Shown in pieces: positions 17,965 to 25,824 of a stretch of DNA of 40,781 nt; position 1 is the first letter of the stretch; each line of letters begins with the position of its first letter. Position numbers and translations under genes: made by a program. Under the pieces are notes generated by a model. The model was not told the origin of the DNA. It made no database searches and saw nothing but the letters and a program-made list of their open reading frames with translations. The stretch is from Burkholderiales bacterium (GTDB lineage: Bacteria > Pseudomonadota > Gammaproteobacteria > Burkholderiales > Burkholderiaceae_C), in assembly GCA_017302655.1 (NCBI GenBank), contig JAFLDE010000029.1:1-40781 (forward strand), in the 5' to 3' direction.

Positions 17965-18441
17965 TCACAAGGCGCCCCAGCGCGACAAGGGGATGGGCCA
18001 CAGCGGCAGGTTCAGCTTGAGGGCTCCGATGAAGACCGCCGTGCAGAACGCCGCCAAGCCCAGCGCCAGCAGCGCCGACTCCAACCACCTGGATTCGCGG
18101 CTGGCGCGCGTCGCCAGCAAGGCGGTCAGCACCACCGCAATCGGCAAGCCCAGGCGCGGCAGGGTCAGCGCAAAGAGCACGATGGCGCCCACCACCACCA
18201 GCAGCGGTCGCCAGCCGATGCGGCCGATGGGCTCCCCATCGCGGCTCTCTATGCTCATGGCTTTGAACAGCACCAAGGCCCCGAGCAGCGCCAGCAGCAC
18301 GCCCAGGCCGAAGGGGAAGTAACCCGGACCGGGGTTCGAGGAGTTGCCGAAGTCGTACTGCGTGGACCCATAGGCGAAACCCACGCCGGTGACCACAAAC
18401 AGCAGTCCGGCGAAGAGGTCGCGCTGGCTCTTGGCCTTCAT
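17965..18441 (-). CDS. tctB: Tripartite tricarboxylate transporter small membrane subunit TctB
   Basis: Small permease subunit, 158 aa, with four predicted hydrophobic segments and the family pattern YDFGNSSNPGPGYFPFGLGVLLALLG. The ATG at 18441 overlaps the TGA of the upstream GspE-type gene (ATGA). The frame is open further upstream, but only as a shadow of that gene. Confidence 0.88.
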   Translation of the reverse strand: MKAKSQRDLFAGLLFVVTGVGFAYGSTQYDFGNSSNPGPGYFPFGLGVLLALLGALVLFKAMSIESRDGEPIGRIGWRPLLVVVGAIVLFALTLPRLGLPIAVVLTALLATRASRESRWLESALLALGLAAFCTAVFIGALKLNLPLWPIPLSRWGAL

Positions 18442-20222
18442 CCGTTCTCCCAGACTGGCGTGCCGCGCAGCACCTCTTCGACGGTGGTGACCCCTTCGGC
18501 CACCTTGCGGGCTCCGCCCAGGCGCAGCGAGCGAAGACCCTCTTGCGCAGCGGCGCGACGCAACTGCGCCAGCGTGCCGCCACTCTGCAGCAGGGCGCGC
18601 ATCGGTTCGTTGAAGACCATGAGCTCGTACAGGCCAGCGCGCCCCTTGTAGCCGGTGTGCCGACACTCAAGACAGCCGACGGCCTTGTAGGCCCCCTTCA
18701 CGGTGCCGATGCGCCAGGGTTTGACCAGCTCGGTCAGCGACTCGGGCGTGACCGTCGGGTCGGGCAGCTTGCACACCGGGCAGAGCGTGCGGATGAGCCG
18801 CTGCGCAAGCACGCCGACCACGGTCGCACCAATCAGGTAGGGCGGCACCCCGATGTCGGTGAGCCGGGTGATGGCACTGGCGGCGTCGTTGGTGTGCAGG
18901 GTGCTGAACACCAGGTGACCGGTGAGCGCGGACTGGATCGCCATCTCGGCGGTCTCCAAATCGCGGATTTCACCGACCATGATGATGTCCGGATCCTGCC
19001 GCATCAGCGCTCGCAAACCCTCGGCAAAGCCAAACTCCAGCGCGCTTTGCACCTGGGTCTGGTTGAACGAGGGCTCGATCATCTCGATCGGGTCCTCGAT
19101 GGTGGTGACGTTGACCTCGTCGGTGGCCAGGCGCTTGAGCGTGCTGTAGAGCGTAGTCGTCTTGCCCGAACCGGTCGGGCCGGTCACCAGGATGATGCCG
19201 TTCGGTTGCGAGATCAGCTGCTGCCAGCGCTCGGCCTCGTGCCGGCCGAAGCCCAGCGCATCGAGCGACTTCATGGCGTTGTCGGGGTCGAAGATGCGCA
19301 TCACCATCTTCTCGCCGAAGGCAGTCGGCAGGGTCGACAAGCGCATCTCGATCTCGTCGCCCGCCGGGTTGCGCGTCTTGATGCGTCCGTCCAGAGGACG
19401 GCGGCGCTCCACCACATCCATGCGCCCGAGCAGCTTGATGCGCGAGATCATCGCGTTCATCACCGAGGCCGGCAGCTGGTACACGGTGTGCAGCACGCCG
19501 TCGATGCGGAAGCGGATCACGCCCATCTCGCGGCGCGGTTCCAGGTGGATGTCGCTGGCACGCTGGTCGAAGGCGTACTGCCAGAGCCAGTCCACCACCT
19601 GCACCACGCCCTGGTCGTTGGCGTCGAGCTGCTTGTTCGTCTTGCCCAGTTCCACCAGCTGCTCGAAGCTGGTGACCTGCGAGCTCTCGCCGGTCTTGGT
19701 CGCCGCGCGCACGCTCTTGGCCAGCGTGAAGAACTCGGTGGTGTAGCGCGCCACGTCCAGCGGGCTGCTCACCACCCGCTTGATCGGCTTGCGCGAGTGG
19801 CCCTCGATCTGCGCCAGCCAGTCGGTGTCGAAAGGTTCGCAGGTGGCCACCGTGATCTCGGTCATGCCCACCACCACCGGCAGGCAGCGGTTCTTTTCGG
19901 CGTAGGCAGCGCTCATCACGTCGCCGATGCGGCCCACCTCGACCTTCAGCGGGTCGATGCGCAGATAGGGCAAGCCGGCCTGCTTGGCCACCCACTCGGT
20001 CAGCAACTCGATGTCCAGGGTCTTGCCGTCGCTGGCGCGGGTGAGACCGGCGCGCCCCAGGCGCACCAGCGGGTGCTGGGCGGAGTCGCCGGCGGCGAAG
20101 CGCGCTTCGGTGCTGGCCACCTGCTCCGCTGCAATGAGGCCGCTCTCGGCCATCGCATGCAGCATGGCGCGCCAGTCGAGTCGCTTGTCGGGTCCGTGAA
20201 GTGGCTTGGTCAGGGTGCTCAT
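18438..20222 (-). CDS. Second GspE/PilB-type secretion ATPase
   Basis: A 594-aa ATPase related to GspE. It carries a divergent N-terminal region (about residues 1-160), ASDIHLE, Walker A GPTGSGKTTT (K354), Asp-box EDPIEMIEP, Walker B DPDIIMVGEIRDLETAEMA, His box TGHLVFSTLHTND, and zinc cysteines CPVC and CLEC. It starts by four-base overlap with the spermidine-synthase-like gene and ends by four-base overlap with tctB. Orphan GspE-like genes next to a spermidine-synthase-like gene recur in Burkholderiales, but I do not know their role. Confidence 0.92.
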   Translation of the reverse strand: MSTLTKPLHGPDKRLDWRAMLHAMAESGLIAAEQVASTEARFAAGDSAQHPLVRLGRAGLTRASDGKTLDIELLTEWVAKQAGLPYLRIDPLKVEVGRIGDVMSAAYAEKNRCLPVVVGMTEITVATCEPFDTDWLAQIEGHSRKPIKRVVSSPLDVARYTTEFFTLAKSVRAATKTGESSQVTSFEQLVELGKTNKQLDANDQGVVQVVDWLWQYAFDQRASDIHLEPRREMGVIRFRIDGVLHTVYQLPASVMNAMISRIKLLGRMDVVERRRPLDGRIKTRNPAGDEIEMRLSTLPTAFGEKMVMRIFDPDNAMKSLDALGFGRHEAERWQQLISQPNGIILVTGPTGSGKTTTLYSTLKRLATDEVNVTTIEDPIEMIEPSFNQTQVQSALEFGFAEGLRALMRQDPDIIMVGEIRDLETAEMAIQSALTGHLVFSTLHTNDAASAITRLTDIGVPPYLIGATVVGVLAQRLIRTLCPVCKLPDPTVTPESLTELVKPWRIGTVKGAYKAVGCLECRHTGYKGRAGLYELMVFNEPMRALLQSGGTLAQLRRAAAQEGLRSLRLGGARKVAEGVTTVEEVLRGTPVWENG

Positions 20223-20995
20223 GCCGGGTCGTGGGTCACGGCCTTCAGGCCGCGCAACCAGCGCACTGCCGGTAGGCCCAGGGCGAGATCCATGTTAGTG
20301 GCGCGGCGCTTGAGCTCGGCCTTGTCGGGCAGCGGGGTTTCCCGGGTGCAGACCACGACCGTGTTGCCCTCTTTGGTGGCCGCCAGGCGCCACACTTGGC
20401 CGGGCCCGAAGGCCTGCAGCAGGCGCTGACAACTCCCATCAAAGCTGGCACGTCGACCGAACAGGTTGACCGCCATCGCACCATCTGGGCTCAGCAACTC
20501 GCGGCAGGCGGCATAGAAGTCGGCGCTGTCCAGCACGGGGGCAGCGGCCTCTTCGTCGTACAGATCCACATGCAGCAGGCGCACCGTGCCGGCGCGCGAA
20601 GGGTCGCGCACCCAGGCGTCGGCGTCCTGCAGCTCCACGCGCAGGCCGGCGCCGTCAGGGGGCAGCGCAAACCACTGCCGGCAAGCCGCCAGCACGCCGG
20701 GGTGGCGCTCGACCGCGACCGTCGGCCGGCCGAGCACCTGGTGGCAGAACTTGGTGAGCGCACCGGCGCCCAGGCCGAGCTGCACGGCCTGACCCTCGCG
20801 CCAGGTCTCCACTGCTTGCCAAAGCAGCGGCGCCATCATGCGCTGCACGTATTCCAGCTCCAGGTGCAGGGGCTTGCTCTTGCGCATCGCGCCCTGCACC
20901 CAGATGGAGTCCAGATGCAGCGCGCGCACCCCGCCGAACTCGGAGACGGTGACTTCTGGGAGCCGAGGAAGGGGCGTGATGGGGAGGTCGGACAT
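20219..20995 (-). CDS. Spermidine synthase-like protein
   Basis: A 258-aa Rossmann-fold protein of the spermidine synthase / methyltransferase-like superfamily. Visible are a nucleotide-site motif LGLGAGALTKF where true spermidine synthases have GGGDG, VERHPGVLAACRQWF, and the Asp-containing VDLYDEEAA followed by LLSPDGAMAVNLFGR. The changed glycine motif and missing N-terminal beta domain make real aminopropyl transfer doubtful. I chose the ATG at 20995 because homologous sequence begins about there; an upstream open part to 21148 looks non-coding. First gene of the ten-gene minus-strand run. Confidence 0.75.
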   Translation of the reverse strand: MSDLPITPLPRLPEVTVSEFGGVRALHLDSIWVQGAMRKSKPLHLELEYVQRMMAPLLWQAVETWREGQAVQLGLGAGALTKFCHQVLGRPTVAVERHPGVLAACRQWFALPPDGAGLRVELQDADAWVRDPSRAGTVRLLHVDLYDEEAAAPVLDSADFYAACRELLSPDGAMAVNLFGRRASFDGSCQRLLQAFGPGQVWRLAATKEGNTVVVCTRETPLPDKAELKRRATNMDLALGLPAVRWLRGLKAVTHDPA

Positions 20996-21189
20996 GGGCG
21001 GCGGATTCTCTACACCGCCAGGAGGCCGAGGCCCTGGGGATGCCCCCGAGAGCCATGCCTCACTTCGGCGAGCCAGCGCTCGGTGTGCCTGCACCCGACC
21101 CGTCGAGCGGCCGCACTGCATGCCCTCGATGTTGGTGACGAGAGTCAAACGCGCCCGGTCGAACGCTCAGCTTGCTGCCCGAAGGCGCT

Positions 21190-22935
21190 TCAGAACGAGG
21201 TCCAGTCGCCGTCCGCCGTCGCCAAGGCAGGCTGGCCGGCTGCAGGCACGCCGGCCAGAGCCCAGGTGCCTTGGGCGCGATGGGCACGCACGATGCGGGC
21301 GGGACGGGTCGTGCGGGTCTGGGTCCCGGCAGCGAGCGGCGCCTCGGCGGGCGAGCCTCGCCGTGCTGCGGCCGCGCTCGGCTCATCGTCACCGATGCGG
21401 AACACGGCCACCGCCTGCTGAAGCTGCAGCGCTTGTTGCTGCAGGCTGTCTGCGGCGGCTGCACTCTCTTCTACCAGAGCGGCGTTCTGCTGGGTCACCT
21501 GATCCAGCTGGCTCACGGCGTCGCCGATCTGGCCGATGCCCTTGCCCTGCTCAGTCGACGCGGCACTGATCTCTCCGATCAGGTCCGAGACGCGACGCAC
21601 CTGCGTCACCACATCCTGCACCGTGCGGCCGGCTTCGCCGACCAGCTGGTGGCCTGCTTCGACGCGCTCGACGCTGGCATGGATCAGACTCTTGATTTCC
21701 CTGGCAGCTTCGGCGCTGCGCTGGGCCAGCACGCGCACCTCACCCGCCACCACGGCAAAGCCACGTCCTTGGTCGCCGGCGCGTGCAGCCTCCACCGCCG
21801 CGTTCAGGGCGAGGATGTTGGTTTGGAAGGCAATGCCGTCGATGGTGCCGATGATGTCGGCGATGCGCTGGCTGCCTTGGCTGATTTGCTCCATCGTCTG
21901 TACGACCTGACCCATCACTTCGCCACCGCTCTGGGCCACCTGGGCAGCGGCGCCGGCCAGCTGGGCGGCCTGACGTGCGGTGTCGGTGTTGTGATTGACG
22001 GTGGCCGTGACCTGTTCCATCGAAGCCGCAGTCTGCTGCAGGTTGCTCGCCTGTTCCTCGGTTCGCTGGCTCAGATCCGCATTGCCCTGTGCAATCTGCC
22101 CACTGGCCGTCGCCACCGACTCGGCGTTGCCACGCACGGCACCGACGATGGCCACCAGGGCCGAACTCATGCGCTGCAGCGCAGTCAGCAGCTGGCCCAC
22201 TTCGTCGCGCCGGTCGACTTGCAGCTCGGTGCGAAGGTCGCCCGCTGCCACCGTTTCTGCCAGCTTCACGGCCTGACGGATGGGTTGGACGATGGAGCGG
22301 GTGATGAGTGCCGCCAGCGTGGCACCGATCAGTGAGGCGGCCAAGGCAACGCCGATCAGCATCGCGCTGGCGCTGGATACCGCCGCCGCCGTCTCCGTTC
22401 CAGCCTCGGCCATCAACCGCTCCTGGTAACCAATCAGACCGGTGATCGCGGCGAAATAGGCGGTCTGGGCCTGGCGCAGCTCGCCCATCAGCTGTTGACG
22501 AGCCTCCTCGGGCCGATCCTTCATGCCCAGGTCGATGGCCCGCTGAACGGCCTCGTTGTAGGGCGTGCGGCGCGCTTCCAGGTCATGCAGCAGGCGTTGA
22601 CCTTCTGGCGAGGTGATGCTTGCCTCCAGCCGGCGGATGAGCTCCGCATTCCCGGCACGCGCCTTCTCGATGGCGCCCAGTTCGCTGGACTTGCCGGCCG
22701 CGTCGGAGAGCAGCGCCAGGTTGCGCACGCTCACGGCGATCTCGTTGGCGTTGTCGATGACCGTGTTCAGCTGCTTGACCTTGGCCACCCGGTCCCCCAG
22801 CAACAGTTGCAGGTCAGCGTCGATGTGCTGAAGCTGCTGACGCGCGAAGAGTGCCAAGGCAAGGGTGAAAACGATGGAAATAGCAAATGCAATCGCAAGG
22901 CGGGTGCCAATGCGAAGGTTATTGAGCAATTTCAT
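21190..22935 (-). CDS. Methyl-accepting chemotaxis protein
   Basis: Transmembrane chemoreceptor, 581 aa. TM1 about residues 12-31, periplasmic four-helix bundle (4HB_MCP type) 32-188, TM2 189-212, HAMP 213-265, then the cytoplasmic signalling coiled coil with the hairpin tip [23 protein letters not shown]. After a linker rich in Ala, Gly and Pro it ends DGDWTSF, matching the xWxxF tail that binds CheR and CheB in Tsr/Tar-type receptors. The ligand is unknown. No che or flagellar genes are nearby. Confidence 0.95.
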   Translation of the reverse strand: MKLLNNLRIGTRLAIAFAISIVFTLALALFARQQLQHIDADLQLLLGDRVAKVKQLNTVIDNANEIAVSVRNLALLSDAAGKSSELGAIEKARAGNAELIRRLEASITSPEGQRLLHDLEARRTPYNEAVQRAIDLGMKDRPEEARQQLMGELRQAQTAYFAAITGLIGYQERLMAEAGTETAAAVSSASAMLIGVALAASLIGATLAALITRSIVQPIRQAVKLAETVAAGDLRTELQVDRRDEVGQLLTALQRMSSALVAIVGAVRGNAESVATASGQIAQGNADLSQRTEEQASNLQQTAASMEQVTATVNHNTDTARQAAQLAGAAAQVAQSGGEVMGQVVQTMEQISQGSQRIADIIGTIDGIAFQTNILALNAAVEAARAGDQGRGFAVVAGEVRVLAQRSAEAAREIKSLIHASVERVEAGHQLVGEAGRTVQDVVTQVRRVSDLIGEISAASTEQGKGIGQIGDAVSQLDQVTQQNAALVEESAAAADSLQQQALQLQQAVAVFRIGDDEPSAAAARRGSPAEAPLAAGTQTRTTRPARIVRAHRAQGTWALAGVPAAGQPALATADGDWTSF

Positions 22936-22992
22936 GGAGACTTCCTGACCAAAATTGCGATCGATGGATTGGATCGTACGACCCCAAACGAT

Positions 22993-23008
22993 TTAAGTGA
23001 CACCTTAA
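22993..23008. promoter_or_regulatory. Inverted repeat TTAAG-N6-CTTAA upstream of the chemoreceptor gene
   Basis: TTAAG (22993-22997), TGACAC, CTTAA (23004-23008), a 16-base imperfect dyad in an AT-richer stretch of an intergenic gap of about 230 bases between the divergent chemoreceptor and MscS genes. The position suits an operator or a promoter part, but the binding factor is unknown. Confidence 0.35.
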
Positions 23009-23168
23009 GAATCACTTTTGTCGATTTATGCGGACTAACGCACGGTCCTGGCGCAGCCACCGCCCCGCACCCGGTGTGGCTCAAGCCATGGAGCGGGGCA
23101 TCAGGGCCTTGCTACGCCGCGCGCCCTCCTTACAGTGCATTCGCCCTTCACTTGCCTGCAACCACTCC

Positions 23169-23978
23169 ATGAACACCGAAGCCCTCTGGCAATTCCTCTC
23201 GACACAAGGTAGCGAGTTCGGTTTGAAGATCCTGGCGGCGATCGCCGCGTGGATCTTGGGCCGATGGGTCATCGGCTTTGCGCTGAACCTGTTCAGCCGC
23301 GCCCTTGCCGCCGGCAAGAAGGTCGACGCCACGCTCTCGAACTACCTTCGCTCCATCCTGAACGTGGTGCTGAACATCGTCCTGATCCTGGCCATCCTGG
23401 ACATCTTCGGTGTGCAGACCACCAGCTTCGCGGCCTTGCTGGCCGGCGCTGGCCTGGCCATCGGCACGGCCTGGGGCGGTTTGCTCACGCACTTTGCGGC
23501 CGGTGTCTTCATGCAGGTGCTGCGCCCCTTCAAGGTGGGCGACTTCGTCACCGCCGGCGGCGTCACGGGTACGGTGACGGAGATCGGCCTCTTCGGCACC
23601 ACGCTGGCCACGCCCGACAACGTGCACACCATCGTGGGCAACAACGCGGTGTTCAGCAGCCAGATCCAGAACTTCAGCACCCTGCCCCACCGTCGCGTGG
23701 ACTGCGTGGCCAAGGTCGCCCACAGCGTCGACCCGCTGGACGCCATCGCGCGCCTCAAGCCCGTCATCGCCGCCATCGCCAACGTGAAGGACAGCCCGGC
23801 GCCGGACATCGAGATCCTGCAGTTCACGCCCGAAGGCCCGCTGCTGGCCGTGCGCCCCTACTGCCACACCGACCACTACTGGCAGGTGTACTTCGACACG
23901 CACAAGGCCATCGTGAGCACCTTTGGCGCGGCCGGCTACCCGGTGCCGGAAACGCCCATCGCACCTCGCAATCGCTGA
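23169..23978 (+). CDS. Small-conductance mechanosensitive channel (MscS family)
   Basis: Inner-membrane channel, 269 aa, that opens on hypo-osmotic shock. Three hydrophobic segments (about 18-38, 57-80, 84-110). The pore helix is Gly/Ala-rich (FAALLAGAGLAIGTAWGG) and is followed by the signature LRPFKVGDFVTAGGVTGTVTEIGLFGT at the start of the beta domain. The ATG at 23169 fits the normal MscS N-terminus; the frame is open upstream without homology-like sequence. Confidence 0.9.
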   Translation: MNTEALWQFLSTQGSEFGLKILAAIAAWILGRWVIGFALNLFSRALAAGKKVDATLSNYLRSILNVVLNIVLILAILDIFGVQTTSFAALLAGAGLAIGTAWGGLLTHFAAGVFMQVLRPFKVGDFVTAGGVTGTVTEIGLFGTTLATPDNVHTIVGNNAVFSSQIQNFSTLPHRRVDCVAKVAHSVDPLDAIARLKPVIAAIANVKDSPAPDIEILQFTPEGPLLAVRPYCHTDHYWQVYFDTHKAIVSTFGAAGYPVPETPIAPRNR

Positions 23979-24037
23979 TCTGGCAAGCCGGGCCATGACC
24001 TGCGGCTGGCCCGGCTCGATTGCCTAGAGTGGAGCGC

Positions 24038-25000
24038 ATGCCGAGTCGTCGAACCGCCGCCCTGAGTTTGCTCACCCTCCCCGCCTTGGCAAGGGCGGCC
24101 GCAACGCCCGAGGTTCAGCGAGGCGCCTGGGACGCGTCGCAAGCGCAGACCGATCAGTTCCGGCTGTGGCAGGGCACCGAAGGCAGGCGCCTGGTGTTGC
24201 TCTTGCCACCCTTTGGCGGCGATGCCGACTACTACCGGAGCTCCAAGCTGCCGCAGCTGCTCGCTGTGCGTGGTATCGACCTGGCGGTGCTGCACACCCA
24301 TGCAACAGGCTTCCTGGAGCGCGCCGAATTGGCCCGGCTCGACCGGCTGATCGGGGTCTTGCTGCAGCGCTATGCCCGCCCTCCGGCGCGTGTGGCCATC
24401 GGCGGGTTTTCGGCGGGTGGCTTTGCGGCCCTGCGCTACGCCCAGTGGGCCGCAGAGGCCGGGACATATCCACCGGCAAATGAGGCTCCACGCCTTCGCC
24501 CTGTCGCTGCTTTTTCGGTGGATGCACCGCTGGACCTGGTTCGCTGGTACGAAGGCCTGAAGCGCGGGCGGGATCGGCTGCTCGCGCACCGCCCTTCCAG
24601 CCCCTACCTGGGCGAGATGAAATACTTGGTGCCCTTCCTGGAAGGCCTGATGGGTGGCTCGCCGGAGCGTGCGCTCGCCGCCTACGAGGGCCAATCGGTG
24701 TTCAGCGCGGCCCGAACCGACGGCGGCAACGCCCGCTGGCTGCGAGATGTGGCCCTGCGCCTCTATACCGAGCCGGATGCGGCTTTCTTTGTCGAGCAGG
24801 GCCTGGATTGGGTCAGCAGCAACAGCAGCGACCAGCTCGCGCTGACCGCTCTCTTGCGGCTACAGGGCCATCATCAGGTGTCCTTGGTCCTCACTCAAGG
24901 CCGCGGCATCCGCCCCGAGTTGGGGAACGCTCGCATGCCCCACGCTTGGTCCATCGTGGACGAACCCGAGTTGGCGGACTGGCTCGACCGAAACCTTTGA
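24038..25000 (+). CDS. Secreted alpha/beta-hydrolase-like protein, function unknown
   Basis: A 320-aa protein with an N-terminal export signal (PSRRTAALSLLTLPALARA; the twin arginine and short hydrophobic part would also fit a Tat signal). It has a nucleophile elbow GGFSAGGFAAL with Ser125, preceded by a beta strand (RVAIGGFSAGG), and the early segment LVLLLPPFGGDADYY that may form the oxyanion hole. A late His in MPHAWSIVDEPE may complete the triad. GGAG lies upstream of the ATG. I cannot assign a substrate. It is convergent with the next gene, one base apart. Confidence 0.7.
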   Translation: MPSRRTAALSLLTLPALARAAATPEVQRGAWDASQAQTDQFRLWQGTEGRRLVLLLPPFGGDADYYRSSKLPQLLAVRGIDLAVLHTHATGFLERAELARLDRLIGVLLQRYARPPARVAIGGFSAGGFAALRYAQWAAEAGTYPPANEAPRLRPVAAFSVDAPLDLVRWYEGLKRGRDRLLAHRPSSPYLGEMKYLVPFLEGLMGGSPERALAAYEGQSVFSAARTDGGNARWLRDVALRLYTEPDAAFFVEQGLDWVSSNSSDQLALTALLRLQGHHQVSLVLTQGRGIRPELGNARMPHAWSIVDEPELADWLDRNL

Positions 25001-25001
25001 G

Positions 25002-25793
25002 CTAGCGAACGTCAGGCACCGGCGGGCTGGTCTTCCAGGCCTGCACGCCGCGTTCCACGAATTCCTTCATGCGCTGTTCGCGCGAAAGCTTGTACATGGC
25101 ACGGGCCAGTTGGCCACGCAACTGCGGCGTGTTGCAGTCGCTCTGGTGGCTCAGGGTGAGAAACAGCCGCTCCTGCGCCACCGGGGGCTGCAGTTCCTTG
25201 AGACCGCCGATGTTCAAGCTGGCCATAAAGGCCTGCGCGGGGCTGTCCTCGTACAGCAGGTAGTCGCCTCGCCCGATGCTCAGCATGCGCAGGGCTTGCT
25301 CCAGGCTGGCCGTGCGCGTCAGCTTCAAGCGTTCGCGCATGAAGCGGTCGAACTCTTCGCCGAAGCTGTTGTTGACCACGGTGACGCCTTCCTTGCCTTC
25401 CAGATCGGCCCAGCGCGTGTAGCGAAAGCCCTGCTTCTCGCGCACGATGACCACCGAGCGGGTTTCCCGAAAGGGTGGGTGCACATAGTCCATGTACTCG
25501 GTGCGAGGCACCGTGAAGAAAGCGCCGGCGATCAGATCGATCCGCCCGGAGCGTGCCTCCTCCTGCACCCGGCTCCAGGGGCCGACATAGCGCACGTCGA
25601 TGGGGATGCCGATCTCGCGGGAGAGCCACTGCATCAGCTCTTGGTTGGCCCCCATGAGCAGGTCTGGGTCGGCAGGGTTCCGCCACAAATAGGGAGGGTA
25701 CTGCGGGTTTCCGGATGCCACGAGGCGGGAACAGGTCTGGGCGGAAGCCAAGCCGGCCCACAGCGTGAGCGCAAGCACAAGGAATCGAAGCAT
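25002..25793 (-). CDS. Periplasmic amino-acid-type solute-binding protein (SBP_bac_3 family)
   Basis: A 263-aa type II periplasmic binding protein with a signal peptide (MLRFLVLALTLWAGLASA, cleaved about residue 18-19). The family pattern YPPYLWRNP, GANQELMQWLSREIG, GRIDLIAGAFFTVPRTEYMDY is clear. No permease or ATPase gene accompanies it, so it may serve a distant transporter or have a sensing role. It is divergent from polA with 31 bases between the start codons. Confidence 0.85.
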   Translation of the reverse strand: MLRFLVLALTLWAGLASAQTCSRLVASGNPQYPPYLWRNPADPDLLMGANQELMQWLSREIGIPIDVRYVGPWSRVQEEARSGRIDLIAGAFFTVPRTEYMDYVHPPFRETRSVVIVREKQGFRYTRWADLEGKEGVTVVNNSFGEEFDRFMRERLKLTRTASLEQALRMLSIGRGDYLLYEDSPAQAFMASLNIGGLKELQPPVAQERLFLTLSHQSDCNTPQLRGQLARAMYKLSREQRMKEFVERGVQAWKTSPPVPDVR

Positions 25794-25824
25794 GGCGGCA
25801 TTGTGCAGAACCGAGAATGCCCCG

